From the NCBI GenBank assembly GCA_910577445.1, contig CAJTMZ010000065.1, positions 13,092-24,930 of the forward strand: 11,839 bases of DNA. Reading direction: 5' to 3'. This stretch comes from an uncultured Lachnospiraceae bacterium (GTDB lineage: Bacteria; Bacillota; Clostridia; Lachnospirales; Lachnospiraceae). How positions within the stretch are numbered: position 1 is the stretch's first letter; the number at the start of each line of letters is the position of its first letter. The position numbers and the translations under genes were made by a program. The notes beneath the pieces were generated by a model. That model worked only from the letters and a program-made list of their open reading frames with translations. It had not been told where the DNA came from and searched no databases. This document shows, piece by piece, positions 6,924-11,839 of the stretch.

Positions 6924-7811
6924 TTGGACATTCGTGTATTACAATATTTCCTTGCCGTGGCAAGAGAAGAAAGCATAACAAAAGCCGCAGAAAGCCTTCG
7001 TATGACGCAGCCGCCCCTTTCCAGGCAGTTAAAGGACTTAGAAGACGAGCTGGGAAAGAAGCTGCTTATCCGTGGAAGCAAAAAGGTTACCCTGACGGAG
7101 GACGGCATACTGCTGCGCAAGCGCGCGGAAGAACTGGTTGACCTTATGGAAAAAACCAGGGCGGAATTAACCTGCTCCGATGAAAATATCAGCGGCGATA
7201 TTCACATAGGCTGCGGCGAAACGGAAGGACTGACTTTCCTCGCGCAGGCGGCATGTGATTTGCAGCAAAAACACCCTCTTATCCATTACCACATTTACAG
7301 CGGCGATGCCGGCCGCGTTCTGGAGCGGCTGGATAAGGGGCTCATTGATTTCGGCCTTTTGGTGGGAAACGTGGACATCAACAAATACGACTACATCAAA
7401 CTTCCCTTAAAAGATATCTGGGGCGTTCTGATGCGCAAGGACAGCCCTCTGGCAAAAAAGGATGTCGTTACTTCAGAGGATTTGCGGGATAAGCCCCTTA
7501 TTATCTCCCACCAGACCTCCGCCAACAGCGAAATGTTCACCTGGTTTAAGACAGATATCGCAAAGCTGAATATTGTGGCCACCTATGATTTGGTCTATAA
7601 CGCGTCGCTATTTGTCAAAAAGGGATTTGGCTATGTAATTTCACTGGATAAGCTGATTAACACCACAGGCGACAGCGACCTTTGTTTCCGTCCTCTATAT
7701 CCTGCCCTGGAAGCCGGACTTTGCATCATATGGAAAAAATATCAGGTTTTTTCAAGGGCTTCAGAGACTTTTTTGCGGCAGATACAAAAAGAGCTGGAAA
7801 ATTTTGTTTAA
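6924..7811 (+). CDS. LysR-family transcriptional regulator
   Basis: A 295-residue regulator of normal family length, starting at TTG. The N-terminal winged helix-turn-helix is clear: MDIRVLQYFLAVARE, then SITKAAESLRMTQPPLSRQL (residues 17-36), then LEDELGKKLLIRGSKKVTLTEDG. A linker helix leads to the periplasmic-binding-protein-like effector domain starting near residue 90 (GDIHIGCGETEGL), with LDKGLIDFGLLVG marking the subdomain hinge. It probably controls the divergent acetyltransferase gene and represses itself through the shared operator. The effector is unknown. It is convergent with the YdeI-family gene, with 28 nt between stops and no convincing terminator there. Confidence 0.95.
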   Translation: MDIRVLQYFLAVAREESITKAAESLRMTQPPLSRQLKDLEDELGKKLLIRGSKKVTLTEDGILLRKRAEELVDLMEKTRAELTCSDENISGDIHIGCGETEGLTFLAQAACDLQQKHPLIHYHIYSGDAGRVLERLDKGLIDFGLLVGNVDINKYDYIKLPLKDIWGVLMRKDSPLAKKDVVTSEDLRDKPLIISHQTSANSEMFTWFKTDIAKLNIVATYDLVYNASLFVKKGFGYVISLDKLINTTGDSDLCFRPLYPALEAGLCIIWKKYQVFSRASETFLRQIQKELENFV

Positions 7812-7839
7812 TCCGCTTCCTTTTGCCGCGCGCCGGCCC

Positions 7840-8400
7840 TCACATCGGTTTCAGATTTTTATTGAGCCGCTCCACCATCCATGCCATACGCTTTTCCCGG
7901 CCCGCGTCCGTCTTTGCGTCAAAGTACGCCCGTGTGTAGGTTTTTTTGACGGATAAGGACATAGCCTGGAAATTCGCGGCGGCAGGCTCGCAGCCTTTCA
8001 GCAGTTCATAAATCCGGTCAATCTGCTCCTTAGTAACCTCCGCGGGCTTCTCGGCGTTCCACTGGCCGTTTTCTTTGGCCTCCTCTATCTTTTTTATGCC
8101 GAAGTCGGTCATAAGCCCCCGCTCTTTCAGGCTTTCGGCCAGAGCCTTATTTTTTTCCGACCATTTGCTCTTTTCCCTGCGCATGGAAAAATATTTCTTG
8201 TAAGTTTTATCGTCAATGCTCTGCATCTGTCCGTCAATCCACCCAAAACAGAGGGCTTCTTCCAGCGCTTCCCCGGCTTTGATTGTTTTCGGCCCGCCCG
8301 CTTTGCCGAACAAAAGCCAGACGCCGTCAGTTGACAGACAGTTTTCAGTCAGCCATTTTCTAAATTCCTCTCTGTCTGCAAATTCCATTATACCGCTCAT
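7840..8400 (-). CDS. YdeI/OmpD-associated (OmdA) family protein
   Basis: A 186-residue protein. The N-terminal DUF-type domain has ALCFGWIDGQMQSIDD near residues 50-64, then YFSMRREKSKWSEKNKAL near 70-87, a hallmark run of this family. The C-terminal part is helical and rich in Lys/Ala (FQAMSLSVKKTYTRAYFDAK), like the OmdA domain. Names in databases mention bacteriocin protection or OmpD association from Gram-negative work. The molecular activity is not established and an envelope-porin role makes little sense in a Gram-positive. The start at 8400 has GGGAGG about 8 nt upstream; Met5 is an alternative. It probably forms its own transcription unit, 148 nt from the SRAP stop. Confidence 0.85.
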   Translation of the reverse strand: MSGIMEFADREEFRKWLTENCLSTDGVWLLFGKAGGPKTIKAGEALEEALCFGWIDGQMQSIDDKTYKKYFSMRREKSKWSEKNKALAESLKERGLMTDFGIKKIEEAKENGQWNAEKPAEVTKEQIDRIYELLKGCEPAAANFQAMSLSVKKTYTRAYFDAKTDAGREKRMAWMVERLNKNLKPM

Positions 8401-8456
8401 TACAGGTCCTCCCGTGTTCTATGTCGTTTGTACAGCCAGGTTAACCGCCCGCTATT

Positions 8457-8485
8457 ACAGTAACATGTTTTTTCGGAATATACAA
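8457..8485 (-). promoter_or_regulatory. Weak candidate promoter for the YdeI-family gene
   Basis: On the minus strand: TTGTAT (8485-8480), 17 nt, TACTGT (8462-8457), with TG one base before the -10. The -10 matches consensus poorly. It is listed because the gap to the preceding gene holds nothing better. Confidence 0.25.
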
Positions 8486-8548
8486 TCACCCGCAAAAACA
8501 GATGTTTTTCCAGTTTACAGACGCAGAAAAGGGACAATTAATTTTCGG

Positions 8549-9145
8549 TTAAAACAGGCTCAACTGCCTGTATTCCTCCTCATCGCTCTTTTTTCTTTGC
8601 AGTCTGTCAAAATGGCTGTTCAGGAGACGGACGGCTTCCTCCTTTGAAAACAGCCATTTTTCAATGTCGCTGCCGGAGAGAATCAGCGGCATTCTGTTAT
8701 GAATCTCCCTCATGCAGCCCTCCGCCTCACGGGTAAGGATACTGAACCTGTCTCCGTCCGGGTTTTTATGGTAAATGCCTGCCAGATACAGGATTTCCCC
8801 CTCCGCAAAGAAATCATATTTTTCTTTTTTCCTGCCTCCAAGGTTTTTCCACTCATAGAATTTTCTGGCAGGTATGACGCACCTGCGGGATTCATAGTCA
8901 TAGCGGAACATGGGCCGCTCCCTAACGGTTTCCGTTCTGGCATTAAAAATGACTCTGTTTTTTTCCGCCGTTTCATATCCCCACTTTAATACCTGCGATA
9001 CCGCCCGGCCGCCGGCCGCTTTCAGAACCAGCGCCAAATCGGAAGGATATACGTCCCCCCGCTTCGCTCTTTTCTCGTCAATTTTCCGGACCGTCTTTTC
9101 AATTTCCCTTGCCGTTTCATCGTCAATATAAAACCTGCCGCACAT
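8549..9145 (-). CDS. SRAP / SOS response-associated protein (YedK/HMCES family)
   Basis: A 198-residue protein that by family knowledge crosslinks to abasic sites in single-stranded DNA through the N-terminal cysteine left after Met removal, shielding them during replication. All key landmarks are present: MCGRF at the N-terminus (C2), NARTET (N68, R70), RCVIPARKFYEW (E98) and HNRMP (H149). The protein ends in QLSLF, matching the bacterial sliding-clamp-binding consensus QL(S/D)LF; this is discussed as a finding. The start at 9145 has AAGGAAGG upstream, and the cysteine must follow Met1 directly, which fixes this start. It lies 20 nt after the polymerase stop and is the last gene of the SOS cassette. 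Confidence 0.95.
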   Translation of the reverse strand: MCGRFYIDDETAREIEKTVRKIDEKRAKRGDVYPSDLALVLKAAGGRAVSQVLKWGYETAEKNRVIFNARTETVRERPMFRYDYESRRCVIPARKFYEWKNLGGRKKEKYDFFAEGEILYLAGIYHKNPDGDRFSILTREAEGCMREIHNRMPLILSGSDIEKWLFSKEEAVRLLNSHFDRLQRKKSDEEEYRQLSLF

Positions 9146-9165
9146 ATTTTCCTTCCTTTGCTCCG

Positions 9166-10464
9166 CTAAATTATCCGTGTGTTCTCACCGGTAACATTTA
9201 TTCCTATTGTTACCCCGCTCCGGCGTTCCTTATGCAGTCCGCCGCCCATATGGGAAACATTGCTTTTCAAAAATCCCGCGCGGAAAACGGCGTCCTCCCC
9301 ATACTTTTTCCGTATCTCATCCACTGTCCGGTTTAAGGTTTCCAATCGGTCATATTTCTTCAAATCAAACAGATTGTACTGCCGCCCGGCGTCCGCCCGG
9401 ACCTTGGATGTATGCACCCCTATCTGCCGCAGCGGCGTCTTCCCGTCCCAAAGCCCTCCGAATATCCGGCAGGCCGCCTCGTATATCTCCTCCGTCACAT
9501 CCGTTGCCGTCAGAAGCTGCGCCTGTCGGCTTTCACGGTGAAATTCGCTGGTGGTGACATGGACGCTTACCACTCCGATTCGTACATTATCATCCCGCAG
9601 CCTCATGCCTATCGTCTCGCACAGCGAAAGCATCAACTGCTTCGCATATCCGGCGTCCACAACGTCCACGGGAGCGGTCAGACTGTTCCCGTATCCTTTA
9701 TTCGCTTCATGGGTAAACATATAAGGCTCCAAATCCCTGCCTCTGGCATATCCCTGAACTACCAGCCCCGGCTGTTTCAAATGCGCCTTTATCATCTTAT
9801 CATCTGCTTTCGCCAAATCCCCTATGGTATAGATTCCAAGTTTATTAAGCTTTGATGTGGTGGCGCGTCCCACAAAAAAGAGGTCCGATACCGGAAGAGG
9901 CCACATTTTTTCCTGAATTTCTTCCGGGAACAGCGTGTGGACCTTATCCGGCTTGGAAAACTCCCCGGCCATCTTGGAAAGCAGGAAATTTGTGGAAATC
10001 CCAATATTTACGGTAAATCCCAGCTCCCTGCGGATTTCGTTTTTCAGACGGCAGGCAAAGTTTTTCATCTGTCCCCTGCCATACAAATCTTCAAATCCGT
10101 CAAAAACACACCACGCTTCATCTATTGAATACTGGATAACATTGTCCGAATACTGCTTCAGCTTTGCAATCAACGCTCTGGACGCTTTCACATATAATCC
10201 ATAATCCGGCATAACCACAACAAGGCCGGGACATTTCTGCCGGGCCGTCACAATCGCTTCTCCTGTCTGTATTCCGTATTTTTTCGCCGGATTGCTCTTT
10301 GCAAGGACAATGCCATGGCGCTTTTCCTGGTCGCCTCCGATGATGCTTGGAATCTCCCTTAAATCTTCTTTTTCCCCAAGGATATTTACCCTGTATGACG
10401 CCGTCCAGCTCAGGAACGCACTGTTAACGTCAACATGGAAAATATAAATTTTTCTGTCCGTCAT
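9166..10464 (-). CDS. Y-family translesion DNA polymerase (UmuC/DinB-like)
   Basis: With the start at 10464 the protein is 432 residues. Palm/finger motifs are HVDVNSAF at 10-17 (catalytic D12, steric-gate F17) and YSIDEAW at 112-118 (D115, E116). FTVNIGISTNFLLSKMAGEFSKPDK at 150-174 and the helix-hairpin-helix-like LFFVGRATTSKLNKLGIYTIGDLA at 195-218 follow, then the little-finger domain. QYNLF at 362-366 is a likely sliding-clamp motif, placed as in UmuC-type proteins. The enzyme copies past lesions with low fidelity. The 10464 ATG overlaps the upstream TGA as ATGA and matches the family start. An ATG at 10488 with a weak GGAAAG site would add MENFPVSG and overlap the upstream gene by 28 nt; it cannot be excluded. 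Second gene of the SOS cassette. Confidence 0.93.
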   Translation of the reverse strand: MTDRKIYIFHVDVNSAFLSWTASYRVNILGEKEDLREIPSIIGGDQEKRHGIVLAKSNPAKKYGIQTGEAIVTARQKCPGLVVVMPDYGLYVKASRALIAKLKQYSDNVIQYSIDEAWCVFDGFEDLYGRGQMKNFACRLKNEIRRELGFTVNIGISTNFLLSKMAGEFSKPDKVHTLFPEEIQEKMWPLPVSDLFFVGRATTSKLNKLGIYTIGDLAKADDKMIKAHLKQPGLVVQGYARGRDLEPYMFTHEANKGYGNSLTAPVDVVDAGYAKQLMLSLCETIGMRLRDDNVRIGVVSVHVTTSEFHRESRQAQLLTATDVTEEIYEAACRIFGGLWDGKTPLRQIGVHTSKVRADAGRQYNLFDLKKYDRLETLNRTVDEIRKKYGEDAVFRAGFLKSNVSHMGGGLHKERRSGVTIGINVTGENTRII

Positions 10465-10775
10465 GCCAGAAACTGGAAAATTCTCCATTTCTGGCTTTCC
10501 ACGTTATAGCGGATTTCCATTATTCTTTGTATCCCACTGACGGACGCTGTGCAGATAAACTGTTTTTCCCTGATGCCTACATAATTTTTCTCGTCCCGGG
10601 AGACGGTTTTCTCTACATGAATCGTTTCTATTATATCTTCATTTGTCTGGAAACGGAACCGGATAGGCGTAATACTTCCTGTAGTATCCATTCCGCAAAT
10701 CATCTGTATGGGTATATTAACGGGAGATGGCGCTCCCATCCTTTTCTTCACAGTGCCGTGTACTTTCTCTTCCAT
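10461..10775 (-). CDS. Unrecognised 104-residue protein, first gene of the SOS cassette
   Basis: Not recognised as a named family. Residues 1-30 are polar and end PVNIPIQMICGMDTTG. The rest alternates like a small beta-rich domain: ITPIRFRFQTNEDIIETIHV, a charged turn (SRDEKNY), FICTASVSG, then IMEIRYNVESQKWRIFQF. There are no signal peptide, membrane segment or cysteine clusters. GAGGTG lies about 6 nt before the ATG, which sits just downstream of the double LexA-box promoter. Its stop overlaps the polymerase ATG (ATGA). Position and size recall YolD, the small partner gene next to Y-family polymerases in Bacillus, but I see no YolD sequence signature. A polymerase accessory or regulator is a positional inference only. 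Confidence 0.75.
   Translation of the reverse strand: MEEKVHGTVKKRMGAPSPVNIPIQMICGMDTTGSITPIRFRFQTNEDIIETIHVEKTVSRDEKNYVGIREKQFICTASVSGIQRIMEIRYNVESQKWRIFQFLA
10466..10494 (-). repeat. Inverted repeat at the polymerase start (possible translation-coupling hairpin)
   Basis: In the minus-strand RNA, CCAGAAA-UGGA pairs with UCCA-(G)-UUUCUGG: 7 + 4 base pairs with one bulged base and a 6-nt loop. The hairpin ends one base before the AUG at 10464. It also buries the alternative AUG at 10488 in its 5' arm. It lies within the last codons of the upstream 104-aa gene, so ribosomes finishing that gene would open it. Confidence 0.5.
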
Positions 10776-10790
10776 TCCCGCACCTCTTTT

Positions 10791-10804
10791 CGAACATAGG
10801 TTTG
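10791..10804 (-). promoter_or_regulatory. LexA/DinR-like SOS box 1
   Basis: CGAAC-ATAG-GTTTG fits the Bacillota SOS operator pattern CGAAC-N4-GTTYG/C apart from one or two consensus positions. It covers the predicted start region of transcript, downstream of the -10. Confidence 0.65.
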
Positions 10805-10809
10805 TTTTT

Positions 10810-10838
10810 ATGCTACCAAACGCATGTTCTTTTGTAAA
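10810..10838 (-). promoter_or_regulatory. Promoter of the SOS cassette
   Basis: On the minus strand: TTTACA (10838-10833), 17 nt, TAGCAT (10815-10810). The start is predicted near 10803, and the 104-aa gene begins at 10775. The spacer is occupied by SOS box 2, so LexA binding would block RNA polymerase directly. Confidence 0.65.
10817..10830 (-). promoter_or_regulatory. LexA/DinR-like SOS box 2
   Basis: CAAAC-GCAT-GTTCT keeps the AAC-N4-GTTC core, with one outer mismatch in each arm. It lies between the -35 and -10 and starts 26 bp from the start of box 1. Confidence 0.6.
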
Positions 10839-11032
10839 GAGGAAATATATGTCAGTTACCGGCCTCTCTTTCCTTTTTCTATTATAGATTTACAAATCAT
10901 AACCGAGGTGTCGGCTCATTGCACATTGCACCCTAATTCCATTAAATCCTGCTCTTTATCCTCAAAAATTTTCCACTCATCATTTTCCTCTAAAAATATG
11001 CTTTCTGTTTACGTTATCATCACCATAATGCG

Positions 11033-11231
11033 TAAAAAGGAGCGTTTCGCCTATTTCCTGAACGCTCCTTAGACATCTTTGGATTAACACTGAATTTTTG
11101 CCGGACTTTATTTTCCAACTATCCAAAACCCGTATCATACCTGACAAACTTGAATTCTGATAAGACACTTGTTATATCCTCTTCCCTCACGTCACCTTCA
11201 TAAGGGCAAAAATAAGGGAAAGAAAAGCCTG
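11033..11231 (-). ncRNA. Candidate small RNA (~200 nt)
   Basis: Bounded by an extended -10 (TG-T-TATAAT) at 11246-11238 and a strong hairpin plus U5 at 11070-11034 on the same strand. No protein frame inside is convincing: the one open frame (GTG at 11168) continues through the terminator hairpin. No known RNA family recognised. The -35 region is poor, so this is a hypothesis from boundary signals only. Confidence 0.25.
11034..11070 (-). terminator. Factor-independent terminator (minus strand)
   Basis: A perfect 10-bp stem, AAGGAGCGTT (11037-11046) with AACGCTCCTT (11061-11070), and a 14-nt loop. On the minus strand the stem runs into five T's (11038-11034). On the plus strand the stem is followed by AGACATC, so it is oriented leftward. 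No protein gene lies upstream on that strand, which raises the question of what it terminates. Confidence 0.6.
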
Positions 11232-11237
11232 TAACAA

Positions 11238-11246
11238 ATTATAACA
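11238..11246 (-). promoter_or_regulatory. Extended -10 promoter-like element (minus strand)
   Basis: Reads TGTTATAAT on the minus strand: a perfect TATAAT with TG at the extended position. The -35 region (TTCCAG or nearby) is weak. It would start a transcript near 11231 directed at the terminator at 11070-11034. Confidence 0.35.
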
Positions 11247-11352
11247 TGAAATGAACAGAGCTGGAAGAACTGATTGGAATGCTTTCACAAATTTGGGGAG
11301 AAAGGACAACTACAATTAACATTATATACACGCCTGTCCTCCTCCATGAAAA

Positions 11353-11379
11353 TGCCACCCATCGTCTTATTGGATGGCA
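11353..11379 (-). terminator. Short hairpin with U4 (possible minus-strand terminator)
   Basis: On the minus strand UGCCAUCC pairs with GGGUGGCA (8 bp including one G-U wobble) around an 11-nt loop, followed by UUUU. On the plus strand the wobble becomes an A-C mismatch, which suggests minus-strand function. No gene upstream on that strand is known. Confidence 0.3.
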
Positions 11380-11393
11380 AAGTTCATCAAGTG

Positions 11394-11402
11394 TGATATA
11401 CT
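11394..11402 (+). promoter_or_regulatory. Extended -10 promoter for the right-edge kinase-like gene
   Basis: TG-A-TATACT, an extended -10 with five of six -10 bases matching. No strong -35 at normal spacing, which extended -10 promoters can tolerate. It would give a leader of about 60 nt. Confidence 0.4.
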
Positions 11403-11439
11403 ATTTTAAAAATTGATTATTCAAGTTTTAATATGACCT

Positions 11440-11456
11440 TACAAATTGAACTTGTA
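11440..11456. repeat. Inverted repeat TACAA-N7-TTGTA in the leader
   Basis: A perfect 5-bp dyad directly before the ribosome site of the right-edge gene. A second short dyad-like sequence, TTGA-TTAT-TCAA, lies at 11413-11424. Either could be a repressor operator. This is suggested only by symmetry and position. Confidence 0.3.
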
Positions 11457-11457
11457 T

Positions 11458-11464
11458 AAGGAGG
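11458..11464 (+). promoter_or_regulatory. Ribosome binding site of the right-edge gene
   Basis: AAGGAGG, 5 nt before the ATG at 11470; it fixes the start of the partial gene. Confidence 0.7.
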
Positions 11465-11469
11465 GCTTT

Positions 11470-11839
11470 ATGGTATCTCATAAGAAAGCTTTGGATGTTC
11501 TGAAGCACTGGAAATTAGAAAATGAATCAATCTCTGACGTCTACCACGAGAGCAATGGAGAAAAAAGTAACAGAGCCTTTTATGTCGGCAAAAATTTTGT
11601 TCTGAAGTTCTCTGAAAATTATAATGAAGTCAAAAACGCTATCGCGCTTTGTAACGCAATAAAAGGCGCTGGTGTATGTATATCCTCCCCAATTGAAACA
11701 ACGGATGGGCGGGCATGCGTGCAGGACGGCGAACTGTTTTTCTATGTAACCCGGCGAATCTCCGGCACGCAAATGATTGCCCATGATTTTTATGAAGGAG
11801 ACTCTGCTGCAAAGGCAAGATTTGTCGGTGAAATCATCG
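11470..11839 (+). CDS. Phosphotransferase (APH/choline-kinase-like fold) family protein, N-terminal 123 residues, cut by window edge
   Basis: Open to the end of the window. The fragment looks like the N-lobe of an aminoglycoside-phosphotransferase-type kinase. FYVGKNFVLKFSENYNEVKNA (near 37-57) gives the expected nucleotide-binding lysine (K46) and a candidate partner acid (E53). ISSPIETTDGRACVQDGELFFYVTRRISG (near 71-99) resembles the P-xxT-x-DG ... G ... ISG run that precedes the hinge. The catalytic HGD loop and the metal-binding D would lie further right, outside the window. The family phosphorylates small molecules such as aminoglycosides, choline, homoserine or sugars; the substrate here is unknown and resistance should not be assumed. 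The gene looks more AT-rich than its neighbours, which may point to separate acquisition. Confidence 0.65.
   Translation, partial: MVSHKKALDVLKHWKLENESISDVYHESNGEKSNRAFYVGKNFVLKFSENYNEVKNAIALCNAIKGAGVCISSPIETTDGRACVQDGELFFYVTRRISGTQMIAHDFYEGDSAAKARFVGEII

Larger units (their letters stand above)
10839..11469. other. Intergenic stretch without a convincing protein gene
   Basis: About 630 nt between the divergent SOS cassette and the right-edge kinase-like gene. It appears AT-richer than the rest of the window. Short open frames exist (for example 10980-11168 minus and 11279-11416 plus), but they run through strong hairpins or lack ribosome sites. What can be supported is a tandem CATTGCA pair at 10917-10930, a minus-strand promoter-like -10 near 11240, a strong minus-strand terminator at 11037-11070, a second minus-strand hairpin at 11353-11379, and the promoter/leader of the right-edge gene. 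Confidence 0.6.

Noticed and set aside
7825..7837. GCCG/CGGC hairpin between the convergent lysR and YdeI-family genes
   Set aside because: Four-bp stem and no T tract in either direction.
8494..8509. AAAAACAGATGTTTTT symmetric sequence downstream of the SRAP gene
   Set aside because: Stem is nearly all A-T with one G-C pair; too weak to call a terminator.
10980..11168. 62-codon minus-strand open frame (GTG start)
   Set aside because: It runs through the strong hairpin-U5 terminator and has no recognisable domain; probably chance.
11120..11240. Minus-strand stop-to-stop frame with protein-like composition (contains PYEGDVREEDITSVL)
   Set aside because: Only about 33 codons, with no start codon, so a gene or pseudogene cannot be claimed.
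11255..11416. Plus-strand frame with an ATG at 11279 (45 codons)
   Set aside because: No properly spaced ribosome site, covers several dyads, and no family recognised; a decayed gene is possible but not supportable.

Overview
The window looks like chromosome from an anaerobic Bacillota, most likely a Clostridia/Lachnospiraceae-type gut bacterium. The reasons are a glycyl radical enzyme (GRE) with its activase, a YesM/YesN-type carbohydrate two-component system, strong AGGAGG-like ribosome sites, sigma-A-type promoters and Bacillota-type LexA (DinR) boxes. The taxonomic call is inference from gene content; no rRNA or other marker gene is present. Almost everything reads on the minus strand. 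The exceptions are a LysR regulator and a kinase-like gene cut off by the right edge.

Left region (1-6074, minus strand, read right to left): a YesM-like sensor kinase overlaps by 8 nt a YesN/AraC-type response regulator. After 117 nt comes a GH4 NAD-dependent glycosidase carrying a CHGH signature, then a radical-SAM GRE-activating enzyme, then the N-terminal 197 residues of a pyruvate-formate-lyase-family GRE that runs off the left edge. The last three are tightly packed (34 and 18 nt gaps) and look like one operon. The natural reading is a sensed carbohydrate, probably a glycoside of an acidic or otherwise modified sugar, opened by GH4, with a product or aglycone passed to the GRE. The GRE substrate cannot be read from this fragment.

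Middle region (6136-8400): a hexapeptide-repeat O-acetyltransferase (minus) diverges from a LysR-type regulator (plus, TTG start). The 194-nt gap has two good sigma-A promoters and an ATAC-N7-GTAT operator. That operator is centred about 66 bp upstream of the predicted acetyltransferase transcription start and overlaps the -35 of lysR itself: textbook autorepression plus activation geometry. A YdeI/OmdA-family gene follows, convergent with lysR.

Right-middle region (8549-10838, minus): an SOS cassette. A promoter with one LexA/DinR-like box in its spacer and a second just downstream drives an unrecognised 104-aa protein, then a UmuC/DinB-like Y-family polymerase coupled through an ATGA overlap, then an SRAP (YedK/HMCES) abasic-site crosslinking protein. 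The polymerase carries an internal QYNLF and the SRAP ends in QLSLF, both of which look like sliding-clamp-binding motifs.

Right edge (10839-11839): about 630 nt without a convincing protein gene, looking AT-richer than its surroundings. It holds a minus-strand promoter-like -10 followed about 200 nt later by a strong hairpin-U5 terminator (a possible small RNA), a second smaller minus-strand hairpin-U4, and the leader of the truncated phosphotransferase/kinase-like gene.
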